This document shows positions 54,465 to 64,000 of a DNA stretch of 64,000 nucleotides, piece after piece. The stretch spans positions 62,001 through 126,000 of the forward strand of contig CBIFVZ010000004.1 of the NCBI GenBank assembly GCA_966185765.1, given 5' to 3'. The stretch comes from CBIFVZ01 sp966185765 (GTDB lineage: Bacteria > Pseudomonadota > Gammaproteobacteria > Enterobacterales > Enterobacteriaceae). The first letter of the stretch is position 1; each line of letters opens with the position of its first letter. A program made the translations under genes and the position numbers. A model generated the notes under the pieces. It was not told where the DNA came from, did no database searches, and saw nothing but the letters and a program-made list of their open reading frames with translations.

Positions 54465-54563
54465 GCTTGCAGAAATCAATCTCGTCTGTCCAACTGCTTC
54501 CAGTGCCGCCTTAAACCATTAAAAAAACAAAGACTTAAATTTAATTACCGCCCCCTGTCTGAC

Positions 54564-54580
54564 CTGGCATCTCCTTTGCT
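54564..54580 (+). promoter_or_regulatory. Sigma-54 (-24/-12) promoter of atoDAEB
   Basis: CTGGCATCTCCTTTGCT has the invariant GG (54566-54567) and GC (54578-54579) separated by ten bases, close to the TGGCAC-N5-TTGC consensus. Transcription should begin near 54591, about 34 bases before the atoD ATG. Confidence 0.85.
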
Positions 54581-54624
54581 ATGCCTGTGTATACCCAATA
54601 ACGGAGTACGCACAGGGAAAAACA

Positions 54625-55284
54625 ATGAAAAATAAACTTATCGCTTTACCCGACGCCGCCCGCCTCTTCCGTGATGGCATGACCATCATGGTGGGTGGAT
54701 TTATGGGGGTTGGCACCCCGCCCCGCCTGGTTAACGCCCTGCTGGATTCTGGCGTCAGGGATCTGACGTTGATTGCCAACGATACCGCGTTCGTCGATAT
54801 CGGTATCGGTCCGCTTATTGTTAACGGGCGGGTCAGCAAAGTTATTGCTTCGCACATCGGCACCAATCCGGAAACCGGGCGGCGCATGATAGCCGGTGAA
54901 ATGGAGGTGCAGCTGATACCTCAGGGCACGCTCATTGAACAAATTCGCAGCGCTGGTGCCGGACTGGGCGGCATTCTCACCCCCACTGGCGTCGGGACCG
55001 TGGTGGAAGACGGCAAACAAACGCTGACGCTGGACGGCGTGACTTACCTGCTCGAACGCCCGCTGCGCGCTGACCTGGCGCTGGTACGCGCCCATCACGC
55101 CGATCGTGCTGGCAACCTGACCTATCAACTTAGCGCGCGCAACTTTAACCCGCTGATCGCAATGGCAGCGGACATCACGCTGGTTGAGCCAGATGCGCTG
55201 GTGGACGTTGGTGCGATTGAACCGGATCGGGTGATGACGCCCGGTGCCGTTGTTGACTATATCGTTAACCCTGAGGAGTACTAA
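54625..55284 (+). CDS. atoD: Acetate CoA-transferase alpha subunit AtoD
   Basis: AtoD with AtoA moves CoA from acetyl-CoA to acetoacetate or short-chain fatty acids, the first step of their use. The 219-residue alpha subunit has the CoA-transferase family I motif GGFMGVGTPPRLV near residue 26 and ARNFNPLIAMAADITLVE near the end. GGGA and AACA precede the ATG weakly. It is the first gene of atoDAEB behind a sigma-54 promoter and is followed by atoA after two bases. Confidence 0.96.
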   Translation: MKNKLIALPDAARLFRDGMTIMVGGFMGVGTPPRLVNALLDSGVRDLTLIANDTAFVDIGIGPLIVNGRVSKVIASHIGTNPETGRRMIAGEMEVQLIPQGTLIEQIRSAGAGLGGILTPTGVGTVVEDGKQTLTLDGVTYLLERPLRADLALVRAHHADRAGNLTYQLSARNFNPLIAMAADITLVEPDALVDVGAIEPDRVMTPGAVVDYIVNPEEY

Positions 55285-55286
55285 TC

Positions 55287-55952
55287 ATGGATGCAAAACA
55301 GTTTATTGCCCGCCGCGTGGCGCAGGAATTACGTGATGGCGATATCGTCAATCTTGGCATTGGTTTGCCAACCCTGGTTGCTAACTATCTGCCTGAAGAT
55401 GTGCATATTACCCTGCAATCGGAGAACGGTTTTCTCGGTCTTGGGCCAGTGACAGAGCCTCACCCGGATCTGGTTAACGCAGGCGGGCAGCCGTGCGGCA
55501 TTCTGCCCGGTGCCGCCATGTTCGACAGTGCCACCTCCTTTGCGCTTATCCGCGGTGGTCACGTTGATGCCTGTGTACTGGGCGGGCTACAGGTTGATGA
55601 GCATGCCAACCTCGCCAACTGGGTGGTACCTGGCAAGATGGTGCCTGGCATGGGCGGTGCAATGGACCTCGTTACCGGTGCCCGTAAAGTGATTATCGCA
55701 ATGGAACACTGTGCCAAAGACGGCTCAGCGAAAATTCTTCGCCACTGCACCATGCCACTCACTGCGCTGCATGCGGTCCATATGCTGGTAACCGAGCTTG
55801 CGGTATTCCGCTTTATCGACGGCAAAATGTGGCTATGCGAAGTGGCAGAAGGCTGCGATGTACAGACTGTCAGGGCCAAAACCGACGCGCATTTTGAGCT
55901 GGCGGCCAACCTGAAGGTGATGCCGGTGCAGGCTGAGCGAGGTGTCGCATGA
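55287..55952 (+). CDS. atoA: Acetate CoA-transferase beta subunit AtoA
   Basis: The beta subunit carries the catalytic Glu in the SENGFLG motif (about residue 46), which forms the glutamyl-CoA thioester intermediate. Other family stretches are VNLGIGLPTLVANYLP and GGHVDACVLGGLQVDEHANLANW. At 221 residues it is slightly longer than E. coli AtoA (216), through the C-terminal end (VMPVQAERGVA). GAGGAG lies nine bases upstream, and its stop overlaps the atoE start in ATGA. Confidence 0.96.
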   Translation: MDAKQFIARRVAQELRDGDIVNLGIGLPTLVANYLPEDVHITLQSENGFLGLGPVTEPHPDLVNAGGQPCGILPGAAMFDSATSFALIRGGHVDACVLGGLQVDEHANLANWVVPGKMVPGMGGAMDLVTGARKVIIAMEHCAKDGSAKILRHCTMPLTALHAVHMLVTELAVFRFIDGKMWLCEVAEGCDVQTVRAKTDAHFELAANLKVMPVQAERGVA

Positions 55953-57271
55953 TAGGTCGCCTTTCCCGGTTTATGACGCGCTTTGTCAGCCGCTGGCTGC
56001 CGGACCCGCTTATTTTCGCCATCCTGCTGACCATACTGACGTTCATCATTGCTCTGTGGCTCACGCCGCAAACCCCAGTCAGCATGGTGAAAATGTGGGG
56101 CGATGGCTTCTGGAATTTGCTTGCCTTTGGTATGCAGATGGCGCTTATCGTCGTCACCGGCCACGCGCTGGCCAGTTCCAGCCCGGTAAAACGACTGCTG
56201 CGTGTGGTGGCCTCTGCGGCCAAAACGCCCGCCCAGGGCGTCATGCTGGTCACCTTCTTTGGCCTGACGGCCTGCGCTATCAACTGGGGTTTTGGTCTGG
56301 TGGTCGGCGCGATGTTTGCCCGTGAAGTGGCGCGCCGGGTTCCCGGCTCCGACTACCCGCTGCTTATCGCCTGTGCGTATATCGGCTTTCTGACCTGGGG
56401 CGGCGGCTTCTCTGGCTCCATGCCGCTGCTGGCCGCCACCCCCGGCAACCCGGTAGAGCACGTGGCAGGCCTGATTCCGGTTGGAGATACGCTGTTTACC
56501 GGTTTTAACCTCTTTGTCACGCTGGGTCTTATTGTGGCTATGCCGTTTGTCACGCGCATGATGATGCCCAAAGCGCAGGATGTGGTCAGCATTGACCCCA
56601 AACTGCTGCTTGAAGAGGCCGACTTTCAGAAAACCCTGCCCGCCGATGCTCCGCCATCAGAGCGACTGGAAGAAAGCCGCACGCTAACGTTCATTATCGG
56701 TGCGTTGGGTATCGGTTATCTGGTGATGTACTTTGTGGAAAATGGTTTCAATATCACCATTAACACCGTCAATCTGGCGTTTTTGATTGTCGGTATGCTG
56801 TTGCACAAAACCCCGATGGCCTACATGCGTGCTATCAGCGCCGCCGCGCGCAGCACTGCCGGCATTCTGGTGCAGTTCCCGTTCTATGCCGGGATCCAGC
56901 TCATGATGGAACACTCGGGCCTGGGCGGGCTAATTACCGAGTTTTTCATCAACGTCGCCACCAAAGAAACCTTCCCGATTATGACTTTCTTCAGCTCGGC
57001 GCTGATTAACTTTGCCGTGCCTTCCGGCGGCGGCCACTGGGTCATTCAGGGGCCGTTTGTGATGCCAGCGGCCCAGGCGCTGGGGGCTGACCTAGGTAAG
57101 TCGGTGATGGCGATTGCCTACGGTGAGCAGTGGATGAACATGGCGCAGCCCTTCTGGGCGCTACCGGCGCTGGCCATCGCCGGGCTGGGTGTACGAGACA
57201 TCATGGGCTACTGCATCACCGCCCTGCTGTTCTCCGGCGTCATTTTTGTTATCGGACTCACGCTGTTTTAA
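55949..57271 (+). CDS. atoE: Short-chain fatty acid transporter AtoE
   Basis: AtoE is an inner-membrane permease for short-chain fatty acids (SCFA family), with about 12 membrane segments over 440 residues. It begins MIGRLSRFMTRFVSRWLPDP and has GLTACAINWGFGLVVGAMFA, TWGGGFSGSMPLL and the C-terminal NFAVPSGGGHWVIQGPFVM. The family is DUF/TIGR-type AtoE with no other close paralogues in the window. It overlaps atoA by four bases and is followed by atoB after 25 bases. Confidence 0.96.
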   Translation: MIGRLSRFMTRFVSRWLPDPLIFAILLTILTFIIALWLTPQTPVSMVKMWGDGFWNLLAFGMQMALIVVTGHALASSSPVKRLLRVVASAAKTPAQGVMLVTFFGLTACAINWGFGLVVGAMFAREVARRVPGSDYPLLIACAYIGFLTWGGGFSGSMPLLAATPGNPVEHVAGLIPVGDTLFTGFNLFVTLGLIVAMPFVTRMMMPKAQDVVSIDPKLLLEEADFQKTLPADAPPSERLEESRTLTFIIGALGIGYLVMYFVENGFNITINTVNLAFLIVGMLLHKTPMAYMRAISAAARSTAGILVQFPFYAGIQLMMEHSGLGGLITEFFINVATKETFPIMTFFSSALINFAVPSGGGHWVIQGPFVMPAAQALGADLGKSVMAIAYGEQWMNMAQPFWALPALAIAGLGVRDIMGYCITALLFSGVIFVIGLTLF

Positions 57272-57296
57272 GCCAGCGTCAAACAGGGAATTTACG

Positions 57297-58481
57297 ATGA
57301 AAAATGCAGTTATCGTCAGCGCGGTGCGTACCGCTATCGGCAGTTTCAACGGCTCTCTTGCCAGCACCAGTGCAGTCGATCTCGGTGCCACGGTAATTAA
57401 CGCGGCGCTTGCTCGCGCGGGCCTCGCACCTTCGCAGGTTGATGAAGTAATAATGGGTAATGTGTTGCAGGCGGGGCTTGGGCAAAATCCGGCGCGTCAG
57501 GCGCTGCTTAAAAGCGGCCTGCCGGAGACGGTGTGTGGCTTCACGGTCAATAAAGTCTGCGGCTCCGGGCTTAAAAGCGTGGCACTGGCAGCCCAGGCTA
57601 TCGCCGCCGGTCAGGCGAGCGCCATTGTGGCTGGTGGAATGGAAAACATGAGCCAGGCGCCTTATCTGCTGGACGCCCGCGCCCGTTGGGGATACCGACT
57701 CGGAGACGGGCAACTTTCCGATACCATTTTGCGCGACGGACTGCTGTGCGCCACGCACGGCTATCACATGGGCATTACCGCAGAAAACGTCGCCCGGGAA
57801 TACGGCATCACCCGTGAGATACAGGACAACGCCGCGCTACAGTCGCAGCAAAAAGCCAGCGCGGCGCAGGAGGCAGGAGCGTTTCGTGATGAAATCATCG
57901 CAGTCACCGTCAAAGCACGTATGAGCGAGCGCGTGTTTGATACCGATGAGTTTTTGAAAGCAGACACCACGCTCGAAGGCCTCGCCGGGCTGCGCCCTGC
58001 GTTTGATAAGGCTGGCAGCGTAACGGCAGGTAACGCGTCGGGTATTAACGACGGGGCCGCCGCGCTGGTGATCATGGAGGAACAGGCCGCTCGTGCTGCC
58101 GGGCTGATGCCGCTCGCGCGCATTCGTGGTTACGCCAGCGCCGGTGTCGCACCGGCACTGATGGGCATGGGGCCGGTTCCGGCGACCCAAAAAGTGCTGG
58201 CGCAAACCGGTCTACAGCTCAGTGATATCGACTTAATTGAAGCCAACGAAGCCTTTGCAGCGCAGTTCCTCGCGGTTGGGCAAACGCTGGGATTTGACAG
58301 GGAAAAGGTAAACGTCAACGGCGGTGCGATGGCGCTCGGGCATCCGATTGGTGCCAGCGGCGCGCGCATTCTGGTTACCCTGCTTCACGCACTGCGCAAA
58401 CGTGATAAAACCCTGGGACTGGCAACGCTGTGCATCGGTGGTGGCCAGGGAATTGCGGCAATCGTAGAGCGTCTTAACTAA
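57297..58481 (+). CDS. atoB: Acetyl-CoA acetyltransferase (thiolase II) AtoB
   Basis: AtoB splits acetoacetyl-CoA into two acetyl-CoA, completing acetoacetate breakdown. The 394-residue thiolase has the acylated Cys88 in NKVCGSGLKS, the catalytic His in NGGAMALGHPIGASG (about 348) and the second Cys in TLCIGGGQG (about 378). The reading frame extends back to 57189, but the ATG at 57297 (MKNAVIVSAVRTAIG) gives exactly the E. coli length, with AGGGAA upstream. It is the last gene of the operon and ends at a hairpin. Confidence 0.97.
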   Translation: MKNAVIVSAVRTAIGSFNGSLASTSAVDLGATVINAALARAGLAPSQVDEVIMGNVLQAGLGQNPARQALLKSGLPETVCGFTVNKVCGSGLKSVALAAQAIAAGQASAIVAGGMENMSQAPYLLDARARWGYRLGDGQLSDTILRDGLLCATHGYHMGITAENVAREYGITREIQDNAALQSQQKASAAQEAGAFRDEIIAVTVKARMSERVFDTDEFLKADTTLEGLAGLRPAFDKAGSVTAGNASGINDGAAALVIMEEQAARAAGLMPLARIRGYASAGVAPALMGMGPVPATQKVLAQTGLQLSDIDLIEANEAFAAQFLAVGQTLGFDREKVNVNGGAMALGHPIGASGARILVTLLHALRKRDKTLGLATLCIGGGQGIAAIVERLN

Positions 58482-58509
58482 TCCCTCCGGGTTTCAGAAG
58501 ACAACAAAA

Positions 58510-58530
58510 AACCCCACCACTGGTGGGGTT
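58510..58530. terminator. Bidirectional terminator between atoB and gyrA
   Basis: AACCCCACCA (58510-58519) and TGGTGGGGTT (58521-58530), with an A-run on one side and T on the other, between convergent genes. Confidence 0.85.
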
Positions 58531-58550
58531 TGTCCAACAGACACCGTTGA

Positions 58551-61187
<2,637 letters not shown>

Positions 61188-61346
61188 GTAACCGCTATCC
61201 CTCTGTTTTGTATGCCGGATTCAAAGGTTGAAAATTATAACACAGCCAGACCGGCAAGTAAGCACGCCAGCACGCTCGTACGGCGCTTTATTCGCGCACT
61301 CGGCCTGTTATACTCGCCAGATTGCAAAGAAGGAGTAACAAGAGCC

Positions 61347-62081
61347 ATGAATGCCCAAAACGTAACCTCAGCCCAGAACGTCGACCGCGATGAAATCGCG
61401 AAATTCGAAGCCGTGGCGTCACGCTGGTGGGATCTGGAAGGTGAGTTCAGGCCGCTGCACCGCATCAACCCGCTGCGTCTGGGCTACATCTGCGAGCGCG
61501 CAGGCGGTCTTTTTGGCAAGCAGGTGCTGGACGTGGGCTGTGGCGGCGGCATTCTCAGCGAAAGTATGGCGCGTGAAGGGGCAACGGTAACGGGGCTTGA
61601 TATGGGGGCCGAACCGCTACAGGTGGCAAAACTGCATGGTCTGGAAAGCGGTGTTCACGTTGATTATGTTCAGCAGACGGTGGAAGAGCATGCCGCCCAG
61701 CATCCCGGCGCCTATGACGTAGTGACCTGTATGGAAATGCTGGAACACGTGCCTGACCCACAATCGGTGGTCAACGCCTGCGCCCGTCTGGTTAAACCCG
61801 GCGGCCATGTATTTTTCTCCACCCTTAACCGTAACGGCAAATCCTGGCTGATGGCCGTAGTAGGTGCAGAATATATTCTGCGCATGGTGCCGCGCGGCAC
61901 CCATGACGTGAAGAAATTCATTAAACCCGCCGAGCTTCTGGCCTGGATTGACGCCACGCCGCTTCGCGAGCGCCACATGACCGGACTACACTACAATCCG
62001 CTGTTTGACAAATTCAAGCTTGGCCCGGGTGTTGACGTCAACTATATGCTGCACACCCAGGCTGACGCGCGACAGGCGTAA
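61347..62081 (+). CDS. ubiG: Ubiquinone O-methyltransferase UbiG
   Basis: UbiG carries out both O-methylations in ubiquinone synthesis using SAM. The 244-residue protein has the SAM motif I VLDVGCGGGILSE, motif post-I VTGLDMG, and the MEMLEHVPDP stretch. A membrane-binding region is expected near FFSTLNRNGKSWL and RMVPRGTHDVKKFI. The open frame begins at 61212, but the ATG at 61347 (MNAQNVTSAQNVDRDEI) matches the family. AAGGAG lies 11 bases upstream. A GC-rich hairpin follows the stop. Confidence 0.95.
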   Translation: MNAQNVTSAQNVDRDEIAKFEAVASRWWDLEGEFRPLHRINPLRLGYICERAGGLFGKQVLDVGCGGGILSESMAREGATVTGLDMGAEPLQVAKLHGLESGVHVDYVQQTVEEHAAQHPGAYDVVTCMEMLEHVPDPQSVVNACARLVKPGGHVFFSTLNRNGKSWLMAVVGAEYILRMVPRGTHDVKKFIKPAELLAWIDATPLRERHMTGLHYNPLFDKFKLGPGVDVNYMLHTQADARQA

Positions 62082-62090
62082 TGCCCACGC

Positions 62091-62109
62091 GGCGGCGCGT
62101 TGCGCCGCC
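62091..62109 (+). terminator. GC-rich hairpin after ubiG
   Basis: GGCGGCGC (62091-62098), GTT loop, GCGCCGCC (62102-62109), nine bases after the ubiG stop. The T-run is poor, so it is a probable but not certain terminator. Confidence 0.65.
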
Positions 62110-62480
62110 TGCTCTGGTTTATATGGCGAAAGCTATGCCACAATCACTACCTGAGCAGCCGCCGATAAACCACGCTGCACTGTGTAGATAATGTTAACTA
62201 TTATATTAAGTGATTATTTCCTGATGATTTCTTAATATCTGAAAATAATGTGATAGTTACCCGATTAGCCCCTTTTACCACTCTCAGTCACTCTGTCATT
62301 AGCGCTTTTGCGAACAACCCGCACACGAAACCAGCACTCGATCAAATTTTCTTTTTTTTTGCAAATTATTGACAAATTACCCAGGCCTTACACGGCATAC
62401 ACTTAGCGAAAATCACACTGCCGCAACCCTAATTTGAGGGCAAAATCAATACTTGTTCTCTGCGGAATCCTTACTAGAAT
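62110..62480. other. AT-rich region upstream of the nrdA control sites
   Basis: In E. coli the adhesin gene yfaL lies between ubiG and nrdA; it is absent here. The stretch is AT-rich with runs of T, and no coding sequence is recognised. It probably holds far-upstream nrdA regulatory sites, for example for Fis. Confidence 0.5.
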
Positions 62481-62568
62481 ACTCACCATATTGTGATGAC
62501 TTAATCTTCAAGCCCCTACATATAGTATTTATCCACAGAGTTAGCCACAGTCGGCGCCTTGTGTATAA
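62481..62568 (+). promoter_or_regulatory. NrdR box pair and two DnaA boxes at the nrdA promoter
   Basis: ACTCACCATATTGTGA (62481-62496) and CCCCTACATATAGTAT (62513-62528) each match the NrdR consensus ACACWAYATRTWGTGT at 13 of 16 positions, with start points 32 bases apart, the usual three-turn spacing. TTATCCACA (62529-62537) is a consensus DnaA box, and TGTGTATAA (62560-62568) is another in the opposite direction. This fits the known E. coli control of nrdAB by NrdR and DnaA. Confidence 0.85.
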
Positions 62569-62607
62569 AACGGGGGATAATTCCATTCACGGACAGGTAA
62601 TTCCCAC

Positions 62608-64000
62608 ATGAATCAGAACCTACTGGTTACAAAACGTGACGGTCGCACTGAACGCATCAATCTGGACAAACTGCATCGCGTGCTGGATTGGGCGGCTGAT
62701 GGGCTGAACAATGTTTCTATCTCTCAGGTAGAGCTACGTTCACAAATTCAGTTCTATGATGGGATCAAAACCTCCGACATCCATGAAACTATCATCAAAG
62801 CCGCCGCAGACCTGATTTCCCGCGAAGCGCCGGACTATCAGTACATGGCCGCGCGCCTGGCTATTTTCCACCTGCGCAAAAAAGCGTATGGTCAGTTTGA
62901 ACCGCCAAAGCTCTATGACCACGTAGTGAAAATGGTCGAACTGGGCAAATACGACTCACACCTGCTCTCTGACTATACTGAAGACGAATTTCGCCAGATG
63001 GACGACTTTATCGATCACTGGCGTGATATGAACTTCTCTTACGCCGCCGTTAAGCAGCTGGAAGGAAAATATCTGGTCCAGAACCGCGTCACCGGTGAAA
63101 TCTACGAAAGCGCGCAGTTCCTGTATATTCTGGTTGCCGCCTGCCTGTTCTCTGGCTACCCGCGTGAGACGCGTCTTGATTATGTTAAGCGCTTCTATGA
63201 CGCCATCTCTACGTTTAAAATCTCGCTGCCGACGCCAATTATGTCTGGCGTGCGTACCCCGACGCGCCAGTTCAGCTCATGTGTGCTGATTGAGTGTGGT
63301 GACAGCCTCGACTCCATCAACGCGACCTCCAGCGCCATTGTGAAGTATGTGTCTCAGCGCGCGGGTATTGGTATCAACGCCGGCCGTATCCGTGCGCTGG
63401 GTAGCCCAATTCGCGGCGGTGAAGCGTTCCACACCGGCTGTATTCCGTTCTACAAACACTTCCAGACCGCCGTAAAATCCTGCTCTCAGGGCGGTGTGCG
63501 CGGCGGGGCCGCCACCTTGTTCTACCCGATGTGGCATATGGAAGTTGAAAGTCTGCTGGTGCTCAAAAACAACCGAGGCACCGAAGCCAACCGCGTGCGC
63601 CACATGGACTACGGCGTGCAAATCAACAAACTGATGTATACCCGTCTGCTTAAAGGCGGCGACATCACTCTGTTCAGCCCGTCTGACGTGCCGGGCCTGT
63701 ATGACGCCTTCTTCGCCGACCAGGATGAGTTTGAGCGCCTGTACGTGAAATATGAAAACGATGACAGCATCCGCAAGCAGAGTGTAAAAGCGGCAGAACT
63801 GTTCTCGCTGATGATGCAGGAGCGCGCGTCCACCGGGCGTATCTACATTCAAAACGTTGACCACTGTAATACCCACAGCCCGTTCAAACCGCAAATCGCA
63901 CCGGTGCGCCAGTCTAACCTGTGTCTGGAAATCGCCCTGCCGACCAAACCGCTGGACGATGTGAAAGACGAAAATGGCGAAATCGCCCTGTGTACGCTGT
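62608..64000 (+). CDS. nrdA: Ribonucleotide reductase class Ia alpha subunit, N-terminal part (runs off window)
   Basis: NrdA reduces ribonucleoside diphosphates to deoxy forms in aerobic growth. About 464 codons are visible from the ATG at 62608 (MNQNLLVTKRDGRTERINLD), to the right edge. The N-terminal ATP cone (about residues 1-95) for activity control, the redox Cys225 region (FSSCVLIECGD), the specificity-site loop, the radical Cys439 region (SNLCLEIALPTKPLDD) and the third redox Cys (IALCTL) are present. The C-terminal tyrosines and cysteine pair lie beyond the window. Promoter sites are described separately. Confidence 0.96.
   Translation, partial: MNQNLLVTKRDGRTERINLDKLHRVLDWAADGLNNVSISQVELRSQIQFYDGIKTSDIHETIIKAAADLISREAPDYQYMAARLAIFHLRKKAYGQFEPPKLYDHVVKMVELGKYDSHLLSDYTEDEFRQMDDFIDHWRDMNFSYAAVKQLEGKYLVQNRVTGEIYESAQFLYILVAACLFSGYPRETRLDYVKRFYDAISTFKISLPTPIMSGVRTPTRQFSSCVLIECGDSLDSINATSSAIVKYVSQRAGIGINAGRIRALGSPIRGGEAFHTGCIPFYKHFQTAVKSCSQGGVRGGAATLFYPMWHMEVESLLVLKNNRGTEANRVRHMDYGVQINKLMYTRLLKGGDITLFSPSDVPGLYDAFFADQDEFERLYVKYENDDSIRKQSVKAAELFSLMMQERASTGRIYIQNVDHCNTHSPFKPQIAPVRQSNLCLEIALPTKPLDDVKDENGEIALCTL

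Noticed and set aside
55559..56461. A 300-codon open frame on the minus strand
   Set aside because: It is opposite atoA and atoE and has no plausible family features.

Overview
The window is chromosomal DNA from a member of the Enterobacteriaceae. Gene content and order follow the E. coli K-12 interval from fruBKA to nrdA almost gene by gene: fruAKB, yeiW, yeiP, yeiR, lpxT, mepS, pdeN, yejABEF, yejG, bcr, rsuA, radD, rplY, yejK, yejLM, proL, yojI, alkB, ada, apbE, ompC, micF, rcsDBC, atoSCDAEB, gyrA, ubiG, nrdA. Protein lengths match the E. coli proteins closely, but the sequences diverge enough that this is not Escherichia or Salmonella. I cannot fix the genus from sequence alone.

Layout. 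1-8.6 kb: fructose PTS operon with Cra operators, an EF-P paralogue, a secreted class A acid phosphatase absent from K-12 here, a zinc GTPase chaperone, LpxT and the murein endopeptidase MepS. 8.7-20.6 kb: c-di-GMP phosphodiesterase PdeN, the YejABEF peptide importer, drug exporter Bcr, RsuA and RadD. 20.6-24.7 kb: an accessory block between radD and rplY with an acetyltransferase, a PncC-like amidase, a broken YedE-type sulfur permease next to an intact TusA-like gene, and a small-gene cluster around a cold-shock protein. 24.7-28.7 kb: rplY with its leader, yejK, yejLM and tRNA-Pro(GGG). 28.9-33.5 kb: a second accessory block (signal-less fimbrial-like protein, SulP permease, MgtE, a candidate 28-aa protein). 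It sits where K-12 has yejO, narP, ccm, nap, eco and mqo. 33.5-38.1 kb: yojI, alkB, ada, apbE. 38.3-42.6 kb: a three-gene periplasmic redox operon (DUF5666-like protein, b-type cytochrome, Mo-cofactor oxidoreductase) divergent from a CusRS/HprRS-type two-component system, with a perfect 16-bp palindrome between them. 42.8-51 kb: ompC, micF and the Rcs phosphorelay. 51.2-58.5 kb: the AtoSC-controlled short-chain fatty acid operon with a sigma-54 promoter. 58.5-64 kb: gyrA, ubiG and the start of nrdA with NrdR and DnaA boxes.

Much of the window concerns the cell envelope: lipid A modification and control (lpxT, yejM), murein growth (mepS), porin and its antisense RNA, the Rcs envelope-stress relay, and periplasmic redox enzymes. 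The most interesting parts for follow-up are the divergent redox operon and two-component system at 38.3-42.6 kb, the cold-shock small-gene cluster at 23.3-24.6 kb, and the second accessory block. No CRISPR array, complete insertion sequence, prophage or rRNA operon was seen.
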